Source: Chryseobacterium gregarium DSM 19109
Lineage (GTDB): Bacteria; Bacteroidota; Bacteroidia; Flavobacteriales; Weeksellaceae
Length of the DNA: 64,000 bases
Direction of reading: 5' to 3'
Assembly: GCF_000430845.1 (NCBI RefSeq)
Contig: NZ_KE387264.1
Location: 64,750-128,749, forward strand
Shown here one piece after another: positions 9,244-17,286 of this stretch (the stretch's first letter is position 1; each line of letters starts with the position of its first letter). Below the pieces are notes generated by a model that was given only the letters and a program-made list of their open reading frames with translations, ran no database searches and was not told the origin of the DNA. Both the position numbers and the translations under genes were made by a program.

Positions 9244-10785
9244 ATGTCAATTAAAAATATATATGTAGCAGCCGTATTTTCGCTGGCGACATTCTCCTGT
9301 CAGAATCACGATTCTGATACGGAGGTTAATCCGGAAGATATTTACAGCAAGACCAATATCTTTCCTCAACCGCCCAATCAGTGGATGGGAGAGAACAATC
9401 CTTACTATACAGAAGGTTATGCAGGGGACGTAATGCCTTATTATGAAAACGGGAAGTTCCATCTTTTCTTTCTCCACGATGCAAAAACAAAACCTGCAGG
9501 AGAAGGATTTCACGATATTCATAGCTTCGAGACCAATAATTTTACAGATTTTACTTATCAGGGAAGACAGATTCCTTACGGAACATCATCAGAAGCCGAT
9601 TTCGGAGTAGGAACGGGAAGTCTCGTAAAGGTGGGAAATATTTATTATTACTATTATACGGGTCATAATGAAGTAGCCTCGTTTCTTTCAGGCAATCCAC
9701 GGGAGAGTGTTCTGTTGGCAACAAGTACAGATATGAAAAACTGGACGAAGGTCAAGAATTTTAAAATCACTGCTCCGGCAGGATATTATGATTATGAATT
9801 CCGTGACCCGCACGTTTTCTTTAATTCTGAAAACGGAAAATACTGGATGCTGGTTTCTGCCCAGACCTCTGACAAGAAAGCAGTCGTACTGAAATTGACC
9901 ACCACCAATCCGGCAACCGGAAACTGGACCGTAGAAAATCCGATTTATACAACCAGCTCTTCCGAAAATTATATTATGCTGGAATGTCCGGATCTTTTCA
10001 AGATGGGCAATTACTGGTATCTTGTTTTTTCTGAAAACTGGAGCAGCAATACCGGAACGCATTACCGCATTTCGACTTCTCCAAACGGACCTTGGACCAC
10101 ACCTCAAAATGACCGTCTTGACGGCTCTTACCTCTATGCAGCCAAAACGGTTTCGGATAATACAAACCGCTATCTGGTAGGATGGACGGCAAGAAAAACG
10201 CCTGAAAATAATACCGGTGGAAAAGACTGGGCAGGAAATATTGTTGCTCACAGGCTGGTTCAGAATTCAGACGGAACACTGGCTGTGAAACCGGTTTCAG
10301 GATTACCATCTGTGTTTGGTCAAAATACTGCTTTATCAGTTGATAAGATTAATGGAAATGCATCTCAGAATGGGAATAGTTTTAATTTATCGGCCAATTC
10401 TCAGGTCACGTTTTCGAAACTTCAGAAGGCCAATCAGATTAACTTTACATTGAATGTATCTGTAGGAAAAGCAGGAATTATTCTGGCACAGGATACCGAC
10501 GCCGGAAGTGGAGTTAAAATTGCGTTTGAACCTGCAAATAACAGAATCTCAGCTTATGTAATGAATTCCGGTTCGGAGGATCTTATGAATTCCTATTCAC
10601 TGAGTGCGGTTTCAGGGACATCATATACTGTAACGGCTTCCATAAGCAACGATGTTTGTGTGGTCTATATCAATGATAAAATAGCGTTCACCAACAGAAT
10701 TTATAATATTGTTAATAAAAAATGGAGTATTTTTAGTTCTTCAGAGAGTTCATTCAGTAATATCAATATCAAAAATCCCAATTAA
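9244..10785 (+). CDS. GH32 surface lipoprotein, endo-levanase-like
   Basis: A 513-residue GH32 enzyme carried as a lipoprotein (lipobox Cys19, ATFSC), so probably on the cell surface. The usual WMNDPNG block is replaced by QWMGENNPY, and the predicted nucleophile is Asp62 in GDVMPYY; RDP (Asp188) and LECPDLF (Glu247) are intact. This resembles the B. thetaiotaomicron surface endo-levanase type rather than exo-acting GH32. A C-terminal sandwich starts near residue 350. It would cut long fructan into oligosaccharides for SusCD. Its stop overlaps the fructokinase start by one base (TAATG), implying translational coupling. Confidence 0.88.
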   Translation: MSIKNIYVAAVFSLATFSCQNHDSDTEVNPEDIYSKTNIFPQPPNQWMGENNPYYTEGYAGDVMPYYENGKFHLFFLHDAKTKPAGEGFHDIHSFETNNFTDFTYQGRQIPYGTSSEADFGVGTGSLVKVGNIYYYYYTGHNEVASFLSGNPRESVLLATSTDMKNWTKVKNFKITAPAGYYDYEFRDPHVFFNSENGKYWMLVSAQTSDKKAVVLKLTTTNPATGNWTVENPIYTTSSSENYIMLECPDLFKMGNYWYLVFSENWSSNTGTHYRISTSPNGPWTTPQNDRLDGSYLYAAKTVSDNTNRYLVGWTARKTPENNTGGKDWAGNIVAHRLVQNSDGTLAVKPVSGLPSVFGQNTALSVDKINGNASQNGNSFNLSANSQVTFSKLQKANQINFTLNVSVGKAGIILAQDTDAGSGVKIAFEPANNRISAYVMNSGSEDLMNSYSLSAVSGTSYTVTASISNDVCVVYINDKIAFTNRIYNIVNKKWSIFSSSESSFSNINIKNPN

Positions 10786-11696
10786 TGTTTATCAATAAGA
10801 AAATCAATGTAATAAGTTTTGGAGAAGTGCTTTTCGATGTTTTTGGAGAAGAGAAGAAAATTGGCGGCGCTCCTCTCAATCTGGCTCTCAGAACGGCTTC
10901 GTATGGCTTTCCCGTGGCAATGATCAGTGCTGTAGGAAATGATGAAGACGGAAAGGTAATTCTTGATTATACCAAAGTAAATGCTCTTGAAACTGCCGGA
11001 ATCATTGTTTCTCCGGAATATGAAACAGGCATTGTTCAGGTTTCTTTAAATGAACGTGGTTCTGCGACATACGAGATTAAATTTCCTTCTGCGTGGGATT
11101 TTATCAGTGTCGATGAAAAAATAATGGATACCGTAAAAGAGGCCGATGTTTTTTTCTATGGAAGTCTTGCCTGCAGGAATGAGGTTTCCCAAAAGACGCT
11201 TTTCTCCCTGTTAGATTCCAATGATAAAATGTTTAAAGTTTTCGATGTGAATTTAAGAAAGCCCTTTTACAATATTCAACTTCTGGAAAAGCTTATGAAG
11301 AGGGCAGATTTTATCAAATTTAATGATGAGGAAATCCTGGAAATTGCTGCCGGAATGGGATTTGAATCTGAAAATCTCGAAGCCAATATCAAGTTTGTAT
11401 CAGAAAAGACAAATACCAAGGCAATCTGTGTAACTTTAGGAAAGCACGGGTCTATCCTGCTGTGGAATGATCAACTATACAGACACGAAGGTTATCCTGT
11501 GAAAGTAGCAGATACAGTAGGGGCAGGAGATTCTTTTCTGGCCAGCCTGATTGCGAAACTGCTTTCAGATCAAAATCCCGATGAAGCCCTTAATTTTGCC
11601 AGTGCCGTTGGTGCTTTGGTAGCGAGCTATTCCGGTGCAAATCCTACAATAGAAAGCTCTGAAATCGATGCATTTTTGAAAGGGAATGCTTATTGA
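10785..11696 (+). CDS. PfkB-family fructokinase
   Basis: A 303-residue cytoplasmic ribokinase-fold sugar kinase. It starts with the family signature FGEVLFDVFG and GGAPLNLA, and ends with DTVGAGDSF, whose Asp249 is the catalytic base. It phosphorylates fructose to fructose 6-phosphate with ATP, feeding glycolysis. It is the last gene of the fructan operon, overlapping the preceding GH32 gene by one base and followed by a strong terminator. Fructose as the substrate rests on the locus content, since PfkB kinases vary in substrate. Confidence 0.9.
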   Translation: MFINKKINVISFGEVLFDVFGEEKKIGGAPLNLALRTASYGFPVAMISAVGNDEDGKVILDYTKVNALETAGIIVSPEYETGIVQVSLNERGSATYEIKFPSAWDFISVDEKIMDTVKEADVFFYGSLACRNEVSQKTLFSLLDSNDKMFKVFDVNLRKPFYNIQLLEKLMKRADFIKFNDEEILEIAAGMGFESENLEANIKFVSEKTNTKAICVTLGKHGSILLWNDQLYRHEGYPVKVADTVGAGDSFLASLIAKLLSDQNPDEALNFASAVGALVASYSGANPTIESSEIDAFLKGNAY

Positions 11697-11721
11697 TAAG
11701 GTCATCATATTTTAATAATAG

Positions 11722-11753
11722 AAGAAAACTCCTGTGTTTATAGAAGTTTTCTT
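11722..11753 (+). terminator. Intrinsic terminator of the fructan operon
   Basis: AAGAAAACT and AGTTTTCTT form a perfect 9-bp stem around a 14-base loop, running into a T-rich tail. It sits 26 bp after the fructokinase stop. Confidence 0.75.
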
Positions 11754-12030
11754 TTGTTTGAAGGTTAAAATTTGATTTTAATTGTATAGATGCTAAGGTT
11801 TGTCTGACTTAATCCAAACGCCCGCAAGGTATATCAAGCAGTGATTTTTTCTTTTTGTAAAAACACTCTTTTCAGTAAAGTCTGGTTGTGTGCCTCGCTA
11901 TTCATTGTCATAGATAGCCGGAGCTTGGGCCAATCAAACATTGCTTGAATTCAAGCAGATTCGCTGGCTCCTATAAAGTTGGAGATACCGTTTTGATAAA
12001 ATACCTATCTTAACGGCAAAAAAATTACAC
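11754..12030. other. Intergenic, no confident gene
   Basis: About 280 bp after the terminator. The only structure seen is a perfect 16-bp palindrome, TGCTTGAATTCAAGCA, at 11942-11957. A short minus-strand frame of 35 codons begins next to it (ATG near 11941, reading down to about 11834); it may be a gene remnant or chance. No promoter consensus stands out upstream of the acetyltransferase. Confidence 0.4.
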
Positions 12031-12486
12031 ATGCTAATCATAAAATATACACCGGTTTTCAGGGAGGACTGTATCGGCATCTTCAAGAGTAATCTTCCTA
12101 AATATTTTGCTGATGAGGAACTGAAGCAGTTTGAAAATTTTCTGGATCATGACATTGAGGAAAATTATTATGTGGTTCAAAGTGAGGGATTAATCATTGG
12201 CTGCGGCGGAATTTTTCTTGATCAGAGCAATGGCGAAGCAGGGCTTTCCTGGGGAATGGTACATGCGGATTACCACCGCAGAGGAATCGGTAAATTCTTT
12301 ACCCAATATAGGATTGATCTCTTAAAAAAGACATACCCTGACACAACTTTTAAAATTGAAACCTCACAGCATACAGCAGATTTTTATCAAAAGAGAGGCT
12401 TTAAAACAGTTGATATTGTGCCGGATGGCTTCAGCAAAGGAATCCATAAGTATACAATGAAAATGGAATTTAGCAGTACCGATTAG
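12031..12486 (+). CDS. GNAT-family N-acetyltransferase
   Basis: A 151-residue single-domain GNAT protein. The acetyl-CoA pyrophosphate loop is visible as YHRRGIGKFF around residues 86-95, preceded by the beta4 strand GLSWGMVHADY. It transfers an acetyl group from acetyl-CoA to an amine; the acceptor is unknown. It stands alone between two spacers of 333 and 159 bp. Confidence 0.85.
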   Translation: MLIIKYTPVFREDCIGIFKSNLPKYFADEELKQFENFLDHDIEENYYVVQSEGLIIGCGGIFLDQSNGEAGLSWGMVHADYHRRGIGKFFTQYRIDLLKKTYPDTTFKIETSQHTADFYQKRGFKTVDIVPDGFSKGIHKYTMKMEFSSTD

Positions 12487-12645
12487 ACCGTACTTATAAA
12501 GTTGTATTACATTGATAACATTCCCTATGACAATTCATGATGATTATAATCAATACAGATCAGGACAACGACTCAAGGTAATGAAATAGTATATGTAATA
12601 TAACAGGCAAGCGGAATGTCTTATCAGAAAGCTTACTTAAATTAT

Positions 12646-13776
12646 ATGAAAAAAATATTTCTGTTTTTTGTGCTTACCACCTGCACATCGGTCTGTTTTG
12701 CTCAGTCAATTCAAAAAAAATTACCTGCTGATAACCAATTAAAAAGTGCATTGGATTCATTGGTGGATCAATCGGTTTCCGCATTTATGAAAAATAATTC
12801 CAGAGTCGGCATTTCAATCGGTATTATTAAAAACGGGAAGAAATATCTTTATAATTATGGTTCTACCAAAAAAGAGAAATCAGAATTGCCGACAGGAAAT
12901 ACGGTGTACGAGCTTGCATCCATTACCAAAAATTTCGGTTCAGCTTTATTGGCAAAAGCCGTGATTGATAAAAAAGTAAACCTCAATGATGATATCCGCA
13001 AGTACCTGAAGGACGACTATCCAAATCTGAATTATAACGGGACACCTGTCACGTTGCTTAATTTAGCTAACCTTACCTCCGGATTACCCAATTGGATGCC
13101 TGATAAAGATATCTTCGGAAAGACTGATCCGGACTCTATTCCCTATATTCTGGATTCTGTCCATACAAAATACAGCCGTCAAGACTTTTACCGGGATCTG
13201 CATCACGTAAAACTGCAGGCAGTGCCCGGAAGCATTTCCCGCCACTGTAATACAGCTGCGCAGCTGCTCGGTTATATTATGGAAAAAGTATACAATAATT
13301 CTTATGAAAATCTCCTGAAAATATATTTCACCGGCCCGCTTACCATGAAAAATACTTCTCTGTTAAAACAGGGAAAGCTGCCGGCAAACATGGCAACGGG
13401 GTATGACGGAAAGGGAAGAGCCATGCCTGTTATCGATTGGGAAGATTTGCAGGCGGCGGCAGGTATCGCATCTTCAGGCTCAGATATGCTGAAGTACATG
13501 GCTTTTCATCTGAATGAAACAAACGCTGCTGTAAAGCTGAGTCACGAACCCACTTTTGGAAAAATTGAAGAGGGTGCTACCGCATTGAATTGGAAAGTCA
13601 AAACAAAAGGGAACGGCCGCCGCAGCATTTCTCATACCGGCGGCAGTCTGGGTTTCAGCAGCTATATGGTCTTGTATCCTGATGAAAATTCAGGGATCGT
13701 TTTACTGTCCAATGAAGCCGATCAGGGAACACAAAATGAACTGATTGCACTGGCCGATAAAATTCTGAATCCCTGA
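12646..13776 (+). CDS. Serine hydrolase, beta-lactamase/class C (DUF/PBP-like) family
   Basis: A 376-residue exported protein of the beta-lactamase/penicillin-binding family. The SxxK motif is S92-I-T-K95, the second motif is HCN in place of YxN, and the KTG-like motif is HTGG near residue 330. These give a complete active site for acyl-enzyme chemistry. Family members include esterases, DD-peptidases and class C beta-lactamases, and the sequence does not decide between them. I place the start at the second possible ATG, because it begins a clean signal peptide (MKKIFLFFVLTT ending CFAQ); an ATG 30 bases earlier would add a polar tail before it. Confidence 0.85.
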   Translation: MKKIFLFFVLTTCTSVCFAQSIQKKLPADNQLKSALDSLVDQSVSAFMKNNSRVGISIGIIKNGKKYLYNYGSTKKEKSELPTGNTVYELASITKNFGSALLAKAVIDKKVNLNDDIRKYLKDDYPNLNYNGTPVTLLNLANLTSGLPNWMPDKDIFGKTDPDSIPYILDSVHTKYSRQDFYRDLHHVKLQAVPGSISRHCNTAAQLLGYIMEKVYNNSYENLLKIYFTGPLTMKNTSLLKQGKLPANMATGYDGKGRAMPVIDWEDLQAAAGIASSGSDMLKYMAFHLNETNAAVKLSHEPTFGKIEEGATALNWKVKTKGNGRRSISHTGGSLGFSSYMVLYPDENSGIVLLSNEADQGTQNELIALADKILNP

Positions 13777-13824
13777 GAGCCTGTTTTTAACTTTTCATCT
13801 TTTCAGAAGAAAATTTTGAATTAT

Positions 13825-14574
13825 TTACCAGCTTATCAGGCCGTTTTCCAGGGCTTTATTATAAATTTCTTCATCAAATGAATAAAGATCCGGCGCTTTG
13901 TGAGCACCGCCCTTTCTTTGTTCGTCCAGTTTTTTAAGGATTCCCAGGTTCTTTATTTTACGGTAAAAATTACCCCGGTTAAGCTCTTTTCCTAAAATGG
14001 CCTCATACAATTTCTGAAGGTCGGAAAGCGTGAATTTTTCAGGCAGAAGGTTGAAACCGATGGGTTTGATGGAGATTTTTTCCCTTAACGTCTGCAATGC
14101 CTTTTCTACAATTTCCTTGTGGTCCATTGCCATCTCTATCTCAGAAAGCCGGCTCACGTTGATCCACTCACAAGTGCCACTGAATTCGTCTATGGTCAGG
14201 TTGATTTTTGAAGGATTATATAAAGCATAATAGCCGATCGTGATGAATCTCTGCTTGTGGAACAATGTTTCGTCAAAGTCTTCAAAATAAGCTTCGCTTC
14301 TGTGTTTTTTGCCAAACACACCAAATTCCTCCAGATAAACAGCGTTGACTCCGGCCCTTTCTTTCAGGATCCTCACCACAGCATCATCCAGATCTTCATC
14401 CTTTTTTACATACCCTCCCGGCAGGAACCACTGATGCCTGTAATTCATCTGTAACAGGAGAACTTTCAGCTCATTCTGGTCAAAACCAAAAATCACAGGA
14501 TCCGCAGACAGGTGAGGGATATAGATCTCTTTTGCTTCGTTTGATCTTTGTAAAATTAATTCTTTAGAGTCCAT
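13825..14574 (-). CDS. Nudix-like sugar-responsive transcriptional regulator (NrtR/AraR type)
   Basis: A 249-residue two-domain regulator. Residues 20-150 are a Nudix fold, but the Nudix box is degenerate: the Gly, first Glu and Arg remain (G54, E60, R68) while two metal-binding glutamates are replaced (Ile69 and Arg73), so hydrolysis is unlikely. Residues 175-249 form a winged helix with the family pattern (FTLSDLQKLYEAILGKEL then RGNFYRKIKNLGIL). In Bacteroidota this architecture regulates sugar loci, for example arabinose by AraR, with the Nudix domain sensing the ligand. It is divergent from the TonB receptor and GH3 genes at 15.0-24.6 kb, which are its probable targets. Some relatives are active Nudix enzymes. 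Confidence 0.82.
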   Translation of the reverse strand: MDSKELILQRSNEAKEIYIPHLSADPVIFGFDQNELKVLLLQMNYRHQWFLPGGYVKKDEDLDDAVVRILKERAGVNAVYLEEFGVFGKKHRSEAYFEDFDETLFHKQRFITIGYYALYNPSKINLTIDEFSGTCEWINVSRLSEIEMAMDHKEIVEKALQTLREKISIKPIGFNLLPEKFTLSDLQKLYEAILGKELNRGNFYRKIKNLGILKKLDEQRKGGAHKAPDLYSFDEEIYNKALENGLISW

Positions 14575-15009
14575 TATTCAATTTCTGAGTCAATGTTACA
14601 AAAATATTAATAAAAAATTTTAAGAAAGGTAGATTTTAAATAATTGAGTACCATTTCGGAGATTTATTAAATGGTTTAAAATCATTGTTTCGTATGGAAT
14701 CAATGAAATTATTTATTTATTATTGGATTTATTATATTGAAATTCAGGTATTTGTATTAATTATTAAATTTTATTAATATTTATTTGTTCAATTAAAATA
14801 AAGAATGTACTATTGTAATGCTTCGTATTGAAGCAATAAGCTGAAGCGTAATTAGCGTAGTACATAAATTATTAATCTTCAGTTTCTGCAAGCTAAATTT
14901 AACACGTTTTTTTATCTGTTTTTGCCGTCTGGTTTTTTTAGGGGGAGGTATCAACTTGTGTCAAAATTTTTGAAACCTTTAAAGAAATATTAAAAATATA
15001 TAACTTGAA
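14575..15009. promoter_or_regulatory. Divergent control region with nested inverted repeats
   Basis: This 435-bp AT-rich spacer separates the Nudix regulator from the TonB receptor. It holds an outer inverted pair TGTACTA (14806-14812) and TAGTACA (14858-14864), and between them a perfect hairpin TGCTTC-GTATT-GAAGCA (14819-14835). A direct repeat GCGTA-ATTA-GCGTA also lies at about 14846-14859. These are the best candidates for a regulator operator or a structured leader. I found no exact TAnnTTTG box here. The function is inferred from position only. Confidence 0.45.
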
Positions 15010-17277
15010 ATGAGAAAATCCATACTTAAAATTTCAGCTTTAGGAATCATGCTTTCCGTGGCATTGGTTTCCGGGCAGGAAAAGACAGACTCGCTTGCCG
15101 TAAAAAAAGCTGTAATTGCGGCTACGAAAACTGAGGAAGGCGTAAAAACCGTTACGGCATCTTCCAAAGAAGACAATAACCGGAATGTGATGCTGAATGC
15201 AGCCAATAATACAAGCCCCAGGGACGTGAACATCGGTTTGCCCTCGACAGTCGGCGGAATTACCATTCTGGAAAACGATTTGCCTGCAGTTTATTTTTTC
15301 TGGCCGGAGCTTCCTAATAAAACCTGGAGACAAAGTGTAGGCCTGGAGAAAACCGGGCTTTTAAAAATGGATCAGCTGGCCAATACCATGGGCGACCTCG
15401 GTTTTGCGGTAAATTCTTATTCTCAGACCGGAACGAAAGATTTTAAATTAAAAGGAAAATTTACAACCAGCACCTTTGGCTGGCTGCAGGGTGATGTGAA
15501 TGCCTCCGGGCCGATTTCCAAAAATGGCTGGACTTACACGGTGGGTGCTTTTGCAAACTACGACCCAAGTACTTTTAAGCTCGGCTTTGCCAGGAATGTC
15601 GATGAAACGAAGATTTTCAGAGCCGGGATTACCAAATACTTCAACGGTGATAAAGGTAAGATCTCGATGTTATATAAATATTCAGATTCTTATAACGTAG
15701 GAAACTACGCTGTTTTCCAGTACGGGGAGAACGGAAAAGTGACGGAACTTGATAACTTCAAGATCGGCAGGGATTCTTATGTGGTGAATGACGGGCAGAT
15801 TAAAATGAAAGATATCCTGACAGGACAGAATTACTGGGCTTCCATGGCAGGAAATGACAACCGTTCCAGCGCGCATAATATTGATATTTTCGGTAATTAT
15901 CTTCTGGATAACGGCTGGAATTTCAAATTCTCAACAAGAGCGCATTTCTCCAAAGTAAAAATGTCGACCATTATCCCGCTGAGTATCTTCAATGCGGATT
16001 CGTCTGCGGGATATACGCTGGCTTCAAACGGTCAGGCTTATTCAGGAGCAGTAGGGACACAGTTGGCAATGCATACTCCGGAGACACCGATTACCAATAT
16101 CGCAGGACGTTTTACTCTGGGTAAACAATTGGGTAACCACAACGTTACTTTTGGCGTTTTGGAGCAATATTATCATGTTGATAAATTCACTTCCAACAGA
16201 TCATTTTTCTTCCAGACCGTGGGTGCGCAACCTCAGAGGCTGATTGGAACTAATACGGATTCAGACGGGTTCTATAACTATAATGCAGGCGGAGAATTCC
16301 ACAGCGGGACAGAGAACAAAATTTCAGTGTACGGAACCGATGAGTGGAAAGTAACGGATAATTTTAATCTGAGCTATGGTTTGCATTTAAGGAACCACAG
16401 CATTGACGGTGAATTTTCTTTAACCCCCAGAACCGTTGGATTTAATTTTACGGATCCGGCTCAGTTCACCCAAATCAATAAAAGCTTTTTCCAGATTGCA
16501 GGAAGCTTGAATGCAACGTATAACATCAGCAAAAACTTCGGGGTCATCGCCAACTTCTTATATACCGAAGAAAACAGAAGGCTGGAAAGTTATTCCCAGG
16601 CATTCGAGCCCAATACCAACAAGATCAAAAGCCCGTTAGGGGCATTGGGAATATTCTGGAATACGGACTATATCCAGTTGATTTCCCAGGCAACCTATCT
16701 TAAAAAGAATAACAACCTGAACAGATACAACCTGGTGAATCCTTTGAATACTTCACAGGCACAGAATACGACCGTTTATTATGATATTCAGACGTTGGGA
16801 TGGACCACAGATTTTGTTTTAAAACCATTCAAAGGCTTTAACCTGCATTATCTGGTGACTTTCCAGAATCCGGTGTACAAGAAATTTAATTTCAGTGCTT
16901 TCGGAAAAGATTATGACTACAGTGATAACAATGTATTGGGGGTTGCTAAAGTCTTGATGGAAATCGATCCAAGTTATTCTGTTGACAAATGGAGATTCTG
17001 GGCAAGCTTCAGATACTTCTCAAAACAATATGCGAACCTTACCAATGCTCTATACTTCGCACCAAGATGGGAAACGTTCGGTGGCGTAAGCTATACCGTG
17101 AACAAAAACCTGAACGTGGGCGCAACCGTTATCAACTTCCTGAACCAAAGAGGAGCAAGCGGAACCATCAACGGTGCCGAATTGATTACCGATGCAAGTC
17201 CGTACTACGGGAAACTGTTGACAGGAACGTACATTATGCCATTGACGGGACAATTATCCGTAAGCTTTAATTTCTAA
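15010..17277 (+). CDS. TonB-dependent receptor, non-SusC type
   Basis: A 755-residue outer-membrane receptor with a signal peptide (ending LVSGQ), a plug (about 55-165, RDVNIGLPSTVGG...) and a barrel ending in LTGQLSVSFNF. It lacks the carboxypeptidase-like N-terminal domain of SusC and has no SusD neighbour, so it is a stand-alone TonB transporter. It is 9 bp from the first GH3 gene and heads a run of glycosidase and esterase genes, which suggests uptake of a plant glycoside or oligosaccharide. The cargo is inference. Confidence 0.85.
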   Translation: MRKSILKISALGIMLSVALVSGQEKTDSLAVKKAVIAATKTEEGVKTVTASSKEDNNRNVMLNAANNTSPRDVNIGLPSTVGGITILENDLPAVYFFWPELPNKTWRQSVGLEKTGLLKMDQLANTMGDLGFAVNSYSQTGTKDFKLKGKFTTSTFGWLQGDVNASGPISKNGWTYTVGAFANYDPSTFKLGFARNVDETKIFRAGITKYFNGDKGKISMLYKYSDSYNVGNYAVFQYGENGKVTELDNFKIGRDSYVVNDGQIKMKDILTGQNYWASMAGNDNRSSAHNIDIFGNYLLDNGWNFKFSTRAHFSKVKMSTIIPLSIFNADSSAGYTLASNGQAYSGAVGTQLAMHTPETPITNIAGRFTLGKQLGNHNVTFGVLEQYYHVDKFTSNRSFFFQTVGAQPQRLIGTNTDSDGFYNYNAGGEFHSGTENKISVYGTDEWKVTDNFNLSYGLHLRNHSIDGEFSLTPRTVGFNFTDPAQFTQINKSFFQIAGSLNATYNISKNFGVIANFLYTEENRRLESYSQAFEPNTNKIKSPLGALGIFWNTDYIQLISQATYLKKNNNLNRYNLVNPLNTSQAQNTTVYYDIQTLGWTTDFVLKPFKGFNLHYLVTFQNPVYKKFNFSAFGKDYDYSDNNVLGVAKVLMEIDPSYSVDKWRFWASFRYFSKQYANLTNALYFAPRWETFGGVSYTVNKNLNVGATVINFLNQRGASGTINGAELITDASPYYGKLLTGTYIMPLTGQLSVSFNF

Positions 17278-17286
17278 AACTTTAAA

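Noticed and set aside
12972..13776. A possible class C beta-lactamase giving drug resistance
   Set aside because: The active-site motifs fit the wide serine-hydrolase family, and HCN replaces the YxN motif; there is no basis for a resistance claim.
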